From positions 1 through 49,710 of the forward strand of contig NZ_MLBG01000019.1 in NCBI RefSeq assembly GCF_001936595.1: a stretch of DNA of 49,710 nt, in the 5' to 3' direction. How positions within the stretch are numbered: the stretch's first letter is position 1; each line of letters starts with the position of its first letter. Below are positions 15,835 to 25,293 of the stretch, one piece after another. The translations under genes were made by a program, and so were the position numbers. The notes under the pieces are model-generated. The model saw only the letters and a list, made by a program, of their open reading frames with translations, was not told where the DNA came from and made no database searches. This DNA comes from Desulfovibrio sp. DV (GTDB taxonomy: Bacteria > Desulfobacterota > Desulfovibrionia > Desulfovibrionales > Desulfovibrionaceae).

Positions 15835-18309
15835 CTACCGGCCCGAGCCTGCCTCGTCGCCTAAGGGAGCGGCCACTGTTCCTGCCGTCGCGGCAGTCTG
15901 GGCCGCCGAGACAGCGCCGCCAGGGATAGGCATGAGCGTAACCCGCTTGACGTCCAGAGTCCCGCCGGTCCCGGTGTACATGGCCACGCCGGCCTGACCG
16001 GCGCCGAGCGATGTATCCGTGGTTGCCAAGACCTGCGTTCCGTTGATGGAGAAGGTGAGGCTCGATCCCACGGCCTTGATGGCCAGGGTGTTCCAGTCGT
16101 TGGCTATGATGGCGTCGCTTGCGGTCCAGTTTTGCAGCATGGTCAGATACCAGTCGCGCAGGACGAATACGGCGAATGAGCCGCTGTTGGTGTAGCCAAA
16201 GACATAGCCGTAAAACCAGCTGCTATTCCCGGCGGTATTGAGGGGCTGGGGCGTGCCGCGCACAATCAGCGCATTGGTGCTGTTTGCCGCGTTGCTGCGC
16301 CGCAGGGTCGCCGAGCAAGTGAAATCACCGTAGATCCCGCCATTGGACGAGAGGCTGTACCAGGTCGCGGTCTGGGAGCCGTCAGCCGTAACGCTGGCCA
16401 TGCCGTCCGCAACGCTCCAACTGCCCTGCTGCTGGGTCCAGTTGTCCAGTGTCCCGGCGAAGTTCTCGTTTATACCATGGGTGTTGGCTGGTACAGCGGC
16501 AGGAATGTCCAGCGGCAGGAAGTTTGTTCCGGAAAGGCCGTAGCCCGTCGAGAGGCTGGTGGTCTGGTTGGCGGCCACGACGACGGTCCGGCTGACCGGC
16601 GTGGTCCAACCGGCCACGGGCTTGAAGTCCACGGAATGGGATCCGGCCGTCAGTCCTCCGGCAACGTTCTGGCTGGCCCGCCAGGTGCCACCGTCCACCC
16701 GCCAGACCCCCGCCCCGCCGGTCGGCGCGGGGGTGGCGATGGTAACCTGCAAATAGCCCGTGGATGGGACCGGGGTGGTGGCTGCCACGGCCGCCTGGAG
16801 GTCGATGCGCGGCTTTGACAGGTTGGACTTCGGGTCCAGGACGGTGGTCCCGGTGGTCGAAAGTTTGGAAAAAACCTGATCCGGGGTGAGCCAGCTGCCG
16901 GTTCGGGCCTTGGCTGCGGCCTGGAGCACGGCCCCGGCCCCGGCGGCATAGGGGCAGGCGGCGGAGGTGCCGCCGAAGTTGGGGTTCCAGGTGTTGGACC
17001 CGATACCAAGGGTGAAGGCCATGTTGGCCGAGGCCAGCAGACCGACCAGGGGCGAGGCGTTGGAATAGGAGGGGACCTTGTCGACCTGGGTGACGTCGGT
17101 GGCGTAGTAGCCGGTGTCGCAGGAACTGGAGGCGGTCTTTTCCACGCAAGAGTCCGCGCTCACGCAGGGCAGATACGTCCCCACGGCCGCGTCATAGACC
17201 GAGCCCACGGCAATGACTGAGGATATGCAAGCCGGGCTTGGCAGGGCATTGCAATAGCCGCTGTTGCCGGCAGAATTAAACAACGTGATGCCAGCCGCCT
17301 TGGCCGCCGCCGCCGCGTTGGCGATGGCCGTCTTGGCGCTGTCGCACACGCCGTCGTATTTGCCGCCGCTAAAGCTCGTGCTGATGATCTTGATGGGCGC
17401 GCTGGCATTGTCGTTCTGGTGGGTCACGCACCAGTCCCAGGCTGCCACGTAGGCGTCCTCGTTGCAGTATTTGCCTGTGGCGTCGTAGGTGATCTTGAGC
17501 GCATAGAGCTTGGCCCCGGGGGCCACGCCGCCAACGTAGTCGACGCTGTTGCCGACGTCCCCGGCGGCGATGCCGGCGCAGGCCGTGCCGTGACCGTTGC
17601 CGTCCATGGGGTCGGCCTTTTGTTCCCCCACGTCGTAGCCGCCGATGACCTTGGCGTTGGGAAAGGCCGCGCCGCCGAGATAGGGATTGAGGTAATTGAT
17701 GCCCGTGTCGCACACGGCGATGGAAAGGCCGGTACCGTCGTACTGGGAGCGCGGGAGGGTGGCGCCAATGAGGGGCAAGCCCTGGCGCATGTCGGCTTGC
17801 ATGACGCCGACAGGCTCCACTGCGTCCACCTCGGGATTGGCCAGGATGACGGCCAGTTGCTCGGGCGTGACGGCCACGGACAGGTAGAAGAGGTTGTCAT
17901 AGCGGTAGCGGATCACGCTTTCAGGCAGGTCGGGCATGGCCGCCAGGGCCTTGTCGCGGCTTTCCCGCACCACATCCCTCCGGGCGAGTTTCTGGGCCTC
18001 GTCGGCAAGGGGAGCCGAGGCGGCGAGGCGCTTGCCCGAGGCGAAGCCAACGAAGAACCGGCCCACCCCGTCACCTCGGGCAAAGGCCGCCAGAGCCTGT
18101 TCCTGGTCCGTAATTTTGGCACTGGCCGTGACGGAACGAGCGGTGTTCGCCCAGTCCGCCGCAGCGGCGCGCACTGACGTGGCCCAGGCGAGGCCGGTGG
18201 TCAGGGCCAGCCAGACCGCCGCAAGGAGGGCAAGGCGTTGCCGGGCGAGGCGGGACGGACGCCACAGGGGAGGGACGGACTCGCGGGAAGGTCGGTGCGA
18301 CGAGGGCAT
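15835..18309 (-). CDS. Secreted subtilisin-like serine protease (S8) with C-terminal beta domains
   Basis: 824 aa. N-terminal signal/transmembrane segment about 24-46 (RLALLAAVWLALTTGLAWA). An inhibitor-like prodomain spans about 60-175. The S8 triad is intact: Asp201 (VCDTGIN), His240 (GNGHGTACAG), Ser449 (FGGTSAACPYAAG), with oxyanion Asn349 (SAGNSG). Catalytic domain carries many cysteines (e.g. 324, 353, 362, 382, 388, 398), probably disulfides. After it come a PEGA/Ig-like segment (about 530-620, GYLQVTIATPAPTGGAG) and a concanavalin-like beta-sandwich (about 640-795). No PEP-CTERM or Gly-rich RTX tail. Start ATG 18309 has AGGAGG upstream; an earlier in-frame start at 18378 lacks one. 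Likely an extracellular protein-degrading enzyme. Confidence 0.9.
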   Translation of the reverse strand: MPSSHRPSRESVPPLWRPSRLARQRLALLAAVWLALTTGLAWATSVRAAAADWANTARSVTASAKITDQEQALAAFARGDGVGRFFVGFASGKRLAASAPLADEAQKLARRDVVRESRDKALAAMPDLPESVIRYRYDNLFYLSVAVTPEQLAVILANPEVDAVEPVGVMQADMRQGLPLIGATLPRSQYDGTGLSIAVCDTGINYLNPYLGGAAFPNAKVIGGYDVGEQKADPMDGNGHGTACAGIAAGDVGNSVDYVGGVAPGAKLYALKITYDATGKYCNEDAYVAAWDWCVTHQNDNASAPIKIISTSFSGGKYDGVCDSAKTAIANAAAAAKAAGITLFNSAGNSGYCNALPSPACISSVIAVGSVYDAAVGTYLPCVSADSCVEKTASSSCDTGYYATDVTQVDKVPSYSNASPLVGLLASANMAFTLGIGSNTWNPNFGGTSAACPYAAGAGAVLQAAAKARTGSWLTPDQVFSKLSTTGTTVLDPKSNLSKPRIDLQAAVAATTPVPSTGYLQVTIATPAPTGGAGVWRVDGGTWRASQNVAGGLTAGSHSVDFKPVAGWTTPVSRTVVVAANQTTSLSTGYGLSGTNFLPLDIPAAVPANTHGINENFAGTLDNWTQQQGSWSVADGMASVTADGSQTATWYSLSSNGGIYGDFTCSATLRRSNAANSTNALIVRGTPQPLNTAGNSSWFYGYVFGYTNSGSFAVFVLRDWYLTMLQNWTASDAIIANDWNTLAIKAVGSSLTFSINGTQVLATTDTSLGAGQAGVAMYTGTGGTLDVKRVTLMPIPGGAVSAAQTAATAGTVAAPLGDEAGSGR

Positions 18310-18608
18310 CGAAAGCCTCCTGGAGAGGTCAAGAGGGCGTGCGGGAGTCTTGATATTTCCCGGCAGCTTTCCCCACATTATCGCGTCAAGTCAAGAAGCG
18401 CCCGCCTCAGTGACCAGGACCGACTCCCGGCCCTCCCTGGGGAGAACGGTTGGCGGGCGGGTTGTGACGCATCGCTGGCCGGCTTGCCCCGGATGGGCCG
18501 TCTTGCGGCTTTTTTCAGGGGTGTGCCGTTGCCCGCAATTGCCGGGGAGGAGAGCCTGGGGGGCGGCGGGGGCGACGACAGTCGTCGCGTTGGGGATGAC
18601 CGTTTGGA
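18310..18608. other. Intergenic spacer with a perfect palindrome
   Basis: About 300 nt between two protease genes on the same strand. It contains GCGACGAC-A-GTCGTCGC (18572-18588), which can form a 6-bp stem with 5-nt loop 21 nt behind the metalloprotease stop; no U-run follows on the minus strand. No gene seen. Confidence 0.5.
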
Positions 18609-19358
18609 TCAGGCCACGGCCAGCATACCCCCGGGTGGCGGCGCGGTTGTGCCGGGCCAGGAGAGCACGGGGGTGAGGCCGAAGTCCCGGATCGTGCCGG
18701 AATCGGCGTAGAGCGTATGGAGGGCGGCCATATCCAAGACCGAAAAATTGGCCTTGTAGGTGTCGGTCTCGTTGTACGACATGACCGTGAAGTCGGTGTT
18801 GTCGAGCAGGTGCGGCAGCGTTTGGGTATAGGCCGTGTCGTCAAGCCCCAGGGTGTGCCCGGCCTCGTGGAGAATCGTTTCATAGCCAAGGCTTCCGGGC
18901 ACGGGATTGGCCATCACGTCGCCGAATTCGACGTTGTCGAAGTAGACGTAGTCCTTGATGTCCAGGCTGGCGATGGAGCCGTCGGCCTTGTAGCTGAGGG
19001 AATAGTCGAAAAAGGTCAGGGCCATTGTGGCAGAATCGGGGATGTCTGCGTTGCCAAAAACGATGTCCGCGCCAAGCGTGTCGGCGGTTTCGAGGAACGT
19101 CAGGCCGGTCAGGGACTGCGACGTGCCGTAGATGAGCCGCACGGCTGACTGTTGCGTGGCATTGAGGGGCGCAAAATTATCGAAGGTGACTTCGGCGTCG
19201 CCGGGCAAAAGCGGCGTCGTCAGGAAGGCATAGGTCACGGTGAGCGGCGTTGAGATGGTCTGGCTGGTCCACAGCGGCAGTCCGACATAGGTCACCGAGT
19301 CAGTCAGGACGTTGCCGGTTTCCTGGGCAAAGGCATCAGAGACGGTGCTGCTGGCCAT
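18609..19358 (-). CDS. Small HExxH zinc metalloprotease
   Basis: 249 aa. Zinc site HEAGHTLGLDD at 164-174 (His164, Glu165, His168, with Asp in the third-ligand place, as in HExxHxxGxxD proteins) and a Met-turn at VMSYNE (Met193). The N-terminal half (about 20-110) resembles the serralysin prefold (PLTVTYAFL..., a typical beta strand before the helices). There is no Sec signal peptide, and no RTX repeats or type I secretion tail, so how and whether it leaves the cell is open. Ribosome site is weak (GAGG). Lies between the subtilase and the cyclase; same strand, but gaps of 300 and 105 nt suggest separate transcription. Family: M10/serralysin-like by eye. Confidence 0.75.
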   Translation of the reverse strand: MASSTVSDAFAQETGNVLTDSVTYVGLPLWTSQTISTPLTVTYAFLTTPLLPGDAEVTFDNFAPLNATQQSAVRLIYGTSQSLTGLTFLETADTLGADIVFGNADIPDSATMALTFFDYSLSYKADGSIASLDIKDYVYFDNVEFGDVMANPVPGSLGYETILHEAGHTLGLDDTAYTQTLPHLLDNTDFTVMSYNETDTYKANFSVLDMAALHTLYADSGTIRDFGLTPVLSWPGTTAPPPGGMLAVA

Positions 19359-19463
19359 GGCGTGCCTCGCTGCGCGTAGTGCTTTTTATTGGGCCATACC
19401 CTCAAATTTCGGTCCGGGCAAGGGGGTGTTGCCCGATTTGGCTGTGTCGGCGGGCCGCATCCC

Positions 19464-21464
19464 CTATTTTCCTTCCGGCGCAAAGACCCCGTCCCAGTCG
19501 GGCGGCGGCGGGGTCTTGATCCAGACCCGGCAGCGTTCGGCCATCACCCGGGAGGGGGGATCATTGCCCCTGGCTGCATCCGCGACCAGAAACCCCTCCA
19601 ATGCCCGGCTAAATTCCTGTCGGCGGTAAAGCTCCCTGGCGCTGGCGTAGGCAGTGGCGAAATCCGGGAGGCGATCCCCGGCTCGGCCCAGGGGCTCATA
19701 GACGGTTACCGCTGCGGCCCGGCCCTTGACCCGTACCGTGTCCACGGCCCGGCAGGGAAAGCCCTCGCCGGCCGCGGTCCTGGCCGGTTCGCTCAGCAAG
19801 ATGTCCGTGCCGTAGTATTTGTTAAGCGATTCCAAGCGTGAAGCCAGATTCACCGTGTCGCCGAGGATGGTGTAGTCAAAGCGCTCCCTGGAGCCGACGT
19901 TGCCGACCACGGCCGCGCCGGTGGCCAGACCCATGCGGGCGGCCAGATGCGGCAGCCCCCGGGCGGCAAAATCGCGCGACAGGGCGTTGACTGCCTCCCG
20001 CATGGCCAGGGCGGCACCCAGGGCCCGGGCGGCGTGGTCAGATGCCGGCAGGGGCGCGCCCCAGAAAGCCATGACCGCGTCGCCGATGAACTTGTCAAGG
20101 GTGCCGCCGCTGGCCAGGACTATGGCCGTGGCCGGGGTGAAGCAGGCGTTTAAGATGGCGATGAGTTCTTTGGGGGACAGTTTTTCGGAAAAAGTCGTAA
20201 AACCGGCCAGATCGGAGAAAAGGACCGTGACTTCCGCCTCTTCGCCACCCAGTTCCAGGCGTTCGGGGTGGGCCACGACGGCACGCACCACCTCGGGCGA
20301 GACGTAGCGGGCAAAGGCCCGGGTCAGAAATCGCCGCTGTTTTGATTCGACGACGGCCCGGTAGAGCGCTCCGGCCGCTCCCACACCCAAAAGGCCCAGG
20401 CTGTCCAACGCCGGCGGCAGCCAGACAAAGCGCCAGAGAAAAAGGGCGGCCGCAGCCCCGAAAAAGGTTAACGCCGCTCCGACAGCCACCCCTGCCGCCG
20501 CCAGCGGCCGCAGGCCGAAACACAGCGCCCCAACCAGCGGCAGAAGCAGCCCGGCCAGGGCCAGGCTGACGCCGCGCGGGACTTCATGGCCGGCCGAACC
20601 AGCCAGCAGCGTGCCCAAGATGGCGGCATGGATCTCCGGGCCGGCCATGGCCAAGCCCGTGGTGCGCGTTCGCGGCGTGGAGAAGCTGTCGGCCTGGCCC
20701 AAGGGCGCGCCTGAGGCGGCCATGGACCGGCCGACGAGAACGATGCGGTCCCGGATGCGCGCGGCCGGCAGCGGATGGTCCGGGTCGATGACCTGGGCAT
20801 AGGAGACCGTGTCGATGGTGCGGGCCGGACCGGGGAAATCGATCAGCCCGGCCGAGTCCGGCGGCAGGGCGCGGCCGGTGAGGGTCCGGGCGGCCACGGC
20901 GGCCAGGGTGGGCAGACCGCCATATTCGGCGGCAAAGCGGCGCACCGTGCCGTCGGGGTCCGGGGTGAGGACGGCCAGCCCCACGCCGGCGGCATGGGCC
21001 GCAAAAAGGGGCAGGGGATCGATGCGGATGCGCCGGACAAAGGCCGCGTCGTCCACGGTTTCCACGGCCTGGGCCAGGATGGTGGGCGGACCGTGGGCCA
21101 GAGCCTGGGCCAGGGCGTCATCCTGCTCCGGGGTGCTTGGTTCGGCAAAGACGATGTCGCAGACCACAAGCCTGGCCCCGGCCTTGGCCAGAGCATTCAG
21201 GAGTCGGGCGTGCAGCGCCCTGGGCCAGGGCCAGGGCAGGCCGATTTCCTGAAAAGACGCCTCGTCCACGGCCACCACGAGCATGGCCGGCGGATTCGTC
21301 CAGGTGTCGCGATACGGCTGCAAGGCGTCCTGGGCCATGGTTTCCAGACCCCGACCCAGGGATGTGGCCCCGGCCAGGGCCATGAGGCACCAGAGGCCGG
21401 CCCCGGCGGCCAGACCAAGCAAGGCGCTGCGGCGTCGAGACTCTCGGGGCGCGTCCTGCTCCAT
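19464..21464 (-). CDS. CHASE2-domain membrane adenylate/guanylate cyclase
   Basis: 666 aa. TM at about 13-33, a periplasmic CHASE2 sensor at about 35-290 (MLVVAVDEASFQEIG, WPWPRALHARLL, VCDIVFAEPS, RDRIVLVG), two or three TMs at about 298-365, then a class III cyclase domain (about 405-590). Both metal Asp residues are present (FSDLAGF, Asp418; GDAVMAFWG, Asp462), as are Lys458 for purine choice and Asn539/Arg543 (GDTVNLASRLE), so it should be active; Lys458 favours ATP. It makes cAMP in response to a periplasmic signal. It begins 6 nt after the FecR-TPR-barrel gene, with hardly any ribosome site of its own, so the two are coupled. CHASE2 cyclases with a FecR-type neighbour are a known pairing. 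Confidence 0.9.
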   Translation of the reverse strand: MEQDAPRESRRRSALLGLAAGAGLWCLMALAGATSLGRGLETMAQDALQPYRDTWTNPPAMLVVAVDEASFQEIGLPWPWPRALHARLLNALAKAGARLVVCDIVFAEPSTPEQDDALAQALAHGPPTILAQAVETVDDAAFVRRIRIDPLPLFAAHAAGVGLAVLTPDPDGTVRRFAAEYGGLPTLAAVAARTLTGRALPPDSAGLIDFPGPARTIDTVSYAQVIDPDHPLPAARIRDRIVLVGRSMAASGAPLGQADSFSTPRTRTTGLAMAGPEIHAAILGTLLAGSAGHEVPRGVSLALAGLLLPLVGALCFGLRPLAAAGVAVGAALTFFGAAAALFLWRFVWLPPALDSLGLLGVGAAGALYRAVVESKQRRFLTRAFARYVSPEVVRAVVAHPERLELGGEEAEVTVLFSDLAGFTTFSEKLSPKELIAILNACFTPATAIVLASGGTLDKFIGDAVMAFWGAPLPASDHAARALGAALAMREAVNALSRDFAARGLPHLAARMGLATGAAVVGNVGSRERFDYTILGDTVNLASRLESLNKYYGTDILLSEPARTAAGEGFPCRAVDTVRVKGRAAAVTVYEPLGRAGDRLPDFATAYASARELYRRQEFSRALEGFLVADAARGNDPPSRVMAERCRVWIKTPPPPDWDGVFAPEGK

Positions 21465-21470
21465 GGCGGC

Positions 21471-24400
21471 CTAGAAGTACCAGCCCAGTTTGAAGACAAT
21501 CTGCCGGTCGGGATAAAAGGCGTCCAGGGCCACGGCTTCGCGTTGGTAGGTGAAGCGGGTGTTGGTCAGGTTTTTGCCCTCCACGGCGGCAAAGCCGCGT
21601 TTGCCGGGGAATTCGTAGGACACCCGGGCGTCGAGCAGGCCGAAAAGCGTTTCGGTACGCCGCTCGCCGAATACGTTTTGGTAGCGGTTGTCGTAATAGT
21701 ACTGGTGCACCAGCGTGCCGCCGATGCCGGCCCCCAGTCCCGAGGAATGCAGAAAATTAAGGGCCAGCGCGCCGTCGGCCTCGAAGAAGTCGTCTTCCGG
21801 ATAGCGCCGGGCCGTGGCTTCGTGGGGAAGGAGCCGCTTGGCCACGCCAAAGAGCGACAAGCCGAGATACGGGGTCAGGATGCGGTTGAGCCCCACGGTT
21901 GCCATGTACCGGGCCACATTGACGTCAAAAACCCGGTCGTAGCTCGCATAGGGATCGTACTGGGGATTTAGGACCTGATCCCAGGTGAGGCGGGCCACGG
22001 TGAAGGTGGCGTCGTCCCACTGGGCCTCCCAGCCGGCCCCCAGTTCGCTGATGGTGGAGCCGTCGTCGGCGTTTAAGCGGCCCGGGAAGCCGGCCACTTC
22101 CGAAGGCGCGATGACGGATTGGAAGAGCGTGTGCGTATTGAGGTAGCGCTGGAAGGCGAGGCGCAGGGTGTGGTCCTCGCTTACTTGCCAGTTGAGTCCG
22201 ACGCGGGGACTGACGAGCTGGCGCTCGATGGGATCGGGCCAGCCGAAGCGCGAGGAGGCCACGGCGTCGTAGCCCAGGCCCAGTTCGGCAATCAGCCCCG
22301 GAGCCAGCTTCCAGTAGTCCATGGCGTAGACGCTGCCGGCCCGGTCGGCCGGATTGTAGTGCCAGCGGGTGGCGTTGTCCTCGGCTAACCGGCCATAATA
22401 GATGTAAAAGTCCCGACTCTTGCGCATGTAGTCGAGTTCGCCGCCGAAGTAGTCGCCGCCGACCATGAGGGTATGCTCGCCAAGAATGAGCTGCTGCTGG
22501 GCCTGTAAACTGATAAACCGGCGCTCGGTGCGGCGGTATTGCAGATAGGATTCCTGGGCCGGGGCGGTGTTGTCGCCAAGGCTTATAGCGTTGTAGCTGC
22601 GATCCTTCCAGTTCCAGACATTGTCGGCCACGGCGGCGTAGGTGACAAGCGTGGCCTTGGGGCCGAAACGGTGGACGTAGCCGGCCTCGGCGATGCGGTT
22701 GGCAAAGGCCTGCTTCTGGTCGGGCGAGTTTTGATAGAGCCAGTCGCTGGCGCTGGCATTGTCGCCGGTCTGGGTGTCGTTGCTGGTCAGGGCGGCCAGA
22801 ACCGCATCACGCACGGTGGGTTCCCACTTGAGCTGGCCGAAACCGTACAGCGACCGTGTGTCGCTGTTTTGCTCCCGCATGCCGGCGTCATCGTTCCAGG
22901 CACCGTAGAGGTCGCCGGCCAGCCCCGGCAGGCCGCCGTAGACCTCGGTCGAGGCGGAATAGGCCCCGTGTCCGTTGCTCCAGACCCCGGCCGTGCCGAT
23001 GGTCTGCAACCGCAGGTAGGGGCTTTCGAACATGGGGGTGTAGTCGTTGGACTGGGTAAAGGTGTTCTGGTTGGCCGGGGACAGGAGCCGGAACAGGAGC
23101 AGTTCCGTGCCCGAAGCCCCGACCCGCTGCCGGGTGGACCGGTAGGCGCTGCTCATAAACAGATGGGCCGAAGGATTGAGCGGGTCGTTTTTAACAGCCG
23201 TGACCGCCTTGGCGTAGGCCCAGTCGCCAAGGCCGAGGAGGGTGAACGGCCTTGCCAGGTCGGCGTTTCGCACGGCCAGGTCGCGGTCCAGCGTCAGGCG
23301 CGAGCGGAAAATGGCCTGATTGTCGTTCTTGGCGATGGAGGCGTTTATTTCCCGAATGGCCTCGCCCGGACGGTTGAGGTCGGTCAGCGCGATGCCCTTG
23401 TAGAGATGGGGCGTGGGGTCGCGGGGATCAAGGGACACGGCATAGTCGTAGGTGGCCAGCGCCTTGTCGAAATCGCGGTTTTGGTACAGCGCCTTGCCCA
23501 GGGCCGACTGGATGAGCGACAGGCGCGGGGAGAGCAGGGTGGCGACCAGCATTTCCTCCAGCCCCCGGGCTTTTTTGCCCTTGGAAAAGGCCACGTAGCC
23601 AAGGCCCAGATGGGCCTCGCCAAGGCCGGGATCAAGGCTGGCGGCCCGAGTGAAAAAGTCCTCGGCTGCTTTGAAATCGCGAAATCCCAGACGCACGAAG
23701 CCGGCCCCGGCCTGGACGACCGCCTCGTCCGGGGCGGCGGCCAAGGCCTTGGCGATGGTGGCCCAGGCGGCTTCCAGTTCATCGGAACCAAGCTCGATGC
23801 GGGCCAGGTAGACGGCGGCGGCGGTAAAGCCCGGGTCCAGGGCCAAGGCTTGGCGATAGCAAGCCTTGGCCCTGGGCAGATCAAAGTTCGAGGCGGCAAC
23901 CAGTCCGGCCGTGACCTGGGCCAGGGCCGAATCCGGGGCGCGGGCCAGGACGTCGCGGGACAGTGTGGCAGCCTCGGCCAGCCGGTTCTCAAAAAGGGCC
24001 ATCTGGGCGGCCAGACAGGCGGCGGCCACGGACTGCGGTTCCCGGCTGCGGGCGGCGGCGATCCAGCGTCCGGCGGCCTCGGGTTCGCCGGCCATGAGCG
24101 CAACATAGGCCCCGGCCGTCAGGAGCCCCGCATCCGGCGCGCCTTTGTCCAGCAATTGGGCCATGGCCGCATAGGCCCGGCCGACCTCGCCGTTGCCGGC
24201 TGCGGTCAGGGCCTGCCGGGCGGCAGTAGCGGCCGGCCCGGCCCCTTCCCCGACCAGCAGCGAGGTGTCGGCCACGGCCGGATAGTAGAGGGTCCATTGG
24301 ACGGCCTGGGCGGGATTGACCAGCACCTGCTTGGTGGGCGCTTGGCCCGGTCTGGCGGAACCGAACTCTCCGGCAGCCAGGGACAGTTCGCCCTGGGCAT

Positions 24401-24932
24401 TGAAAAGGGTCAGCGCCCCGCGCAAAAGGGCTACCGTGGACAACCCGTCCGGGGCCACGCGCACCACGAATTCCGTGCCGCGTATGGCGGCGGTCATGGC
24501 CGGGGTGGATAGTTCAAAACGGAAGCGTTCAGCCTCGTTTTTCAGCCACACCTCGCCCTTGGGCACGTCGTAGAGGCTGGCCGGGGCGGCCTTGGAGGCA
24601 ACCGGGACCAGACCGCCTCCGGAGAGTCGTGCCGACGGCGCAGCGGCTTTGAGGACCAGCACCGTATTTTCATTGAGCTTGATCTGGGATTCATCGACGC
24701 ACAAGATGGCAGCCTTGGAGGCCGGGCCGGTGGACAGGGCGTCGCCGGGGAAAAGCGACTGTCCGGCCGGGGCGGCCCGCCAGTCGCTGGCTCCGGCCGG
24801 CCGCAGGCTGACGGAACCCTGGACGGCCACGAGCCGACCCACCGGGTCGGCGGCGGCCAGGGCGGTGGCGGCGGCCAACAGCAGACAGGCCATGACCAGC
24901 CACGGCAAACGCGCAATGCGGGCGTACTGCAT
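21471..24932 (-). CDS. FecR - TPR - outer-membrane beta-barrel fusion protein
   Basis: 1153 aa. Sec signal peptide at 1-27 (LPWLVMACLLLAAATALAA). FecR domain about 30-200 (VGRLVAVQGSVSLRPAG, TPAMTAAIRGTEFVVRV, LLRGALTLFN). About 235-600: tandem TPR units (e.g. KACYRQALALDPGF, AEDFFTRAASLDPGL, LATYDYAVSLDPRD). From about 620 to the end: alternating aromatic beta strands of an outer-membrane barrel (ERRFISLQAQQQLILGEH..., TLMVGGDYF) closing with the barrel signal QIVFKLGWYF. No TonB box or plug is seen, so it resembles PgaA/BcsC-style TPR-barrel porins more than TonB-dependent receptors. Start ATG 24932 has AGGAGG 6 nt upstream; the frame is open further but without signal. Together with the downstream CHASE2 cyclase it looks like an envelope sensing unit. 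Confidence 0.85.
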   Translation of the reverse strand: MQYARIARLPWLVMACLLLAAATALAAADPVGRLVAVQGSVSLRPAGASDWRAAPAGQSLFPGDALSTGPASKAAILCVDESQIKLNENTVLVLKAAAPSARLSGGGLVPVASKAAPASLYDVPKGEVWLKNEAERFRFELSTPAMTAAIRGTEFVVRVAPDGLSTVALLRGALTLFNAQGELSLAAGEFGSARPGQAPTKQVLVNPAQAVQWTLYYPAVADTSLLVGEGAGPAATAARQALTAAGNGEVGRAYAAMAQLLDKGAPDAGLLTAGAYVALMAGEPEAAGRWIAAARSREPQSVAAACLAAQMALFENRLAEAATLSRDVLARAPDSALAQVTAGLVAASNFDLPRAKACYRQALALDPGFTAAAVYLARIELGSDELEAAWATIAKALAAAPDEAVVQAGAGFVRLGFRDFKAAEDFFTRAASLDPGLGEAHLGLGYVAFSKGKKARGLEEMLVATLLSPRLSLIQSALGKALYQNRDFDKALATYDYAVSLDPRDPTPHLYKGIALTDLNRPGEAIREINASIAKNDNQAIFRSRLTLDRDLAVRNADLARPFTLLGLGDWAYAKAVTAVKNDPLNPSAHLFMSSAYRSTRQRVGASGTELLLFRLLSPANQNTFTQSNDYTPMFESPYLRLQTIGTAGVWSNGHGAYSASTEVYGGLPGLAGDLYGAWNDDAGMREQNSDTRSLYGFGQLKWEPTVRDAVLAALTSNDTQTGDNASASDWLYQNSPDQKQAFANRIAEAGYVHRFGPKATLVTYAAVADNVWNWKDRSYNAISLGDNTAPAQESYLQYRRTERRFISLQAQQQLILGEHTLMVGGDYFGGELDYMRKSRDFYIYYGRLAEDNATRWHYNPADRAGSVYAMDYWKLAPGLIAELGLGYDAVASSRFGWPDPIERQLVSPRVGLNWQVSEDHTLRLAFQRYLNTHTLFQSVIAPSEVAGFPGRLNADDGSTISELGAGWEAQWDDATFTVARLTWDQVLNPQYDPYASYDRVFDVNVARYMATVGLNRILTPYLGLSLFGVAKRLLPHEATARRYPEDDFFEADGALALNFLHSSGLGAGIGGTLVHQYYYDNRYQNVFGERRTETLFGLLDARVSYEFPGKRGFAAVEGKNLTNTRFTYQREAVALDAFYPDRQIVFKLGWYF

Positions 24933-25293
24933 GGCATTCCTCCTGTGCGGATGGGGTGCTGCAACATGGGGATGATTTGCTGTAGCGTGAATCAGGGAGT
25001 AAAGCCATGGTTTCGCTGGGCCGCAGCCGAGGACCGTGCAACAACGTGTTGTCGCATCGGGACGACTGCGGATTCGTCGATGGGAATTTGAGGCTGGTGC
25101 GGTAGGGGGGGCGCGCGACGAACCACTCCGTCTCCGGCATCGTCGCGGCAATGCCGAAGCCAGGCGCACCCGTCGATGCTCGGCTGCAGCTCTTGACATC
25201 CGCAACGGCCCATCCTCATGACCGCAACCGCACGTTGGTTTTTGGTCAGGGCTTCATGGAAAGCAATCTCGTCGTTGCCGCTCAATCATTGGC
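24933..25293. other. Leader and upstream region of the FecR-TPR-barrel gene
   Basis: About 360 nt without a credible gene. One dyad, CAACA-ACG-TGTTG (25039-25051), lies about 110 nt before the start codon and could be an operator. The radical SAM gene ends at 25294 with no obvious terminator. Confidence 0.4.

Noticed and set aside
24932-25205. Upstream extension of the FecR-TPR-barrel gene to 25205
   Set aside because: The signal peptide begins at the ATG at 24932, which has an ideal ribosome site; the extension is Arg/Pro-rich non-coding sequence.
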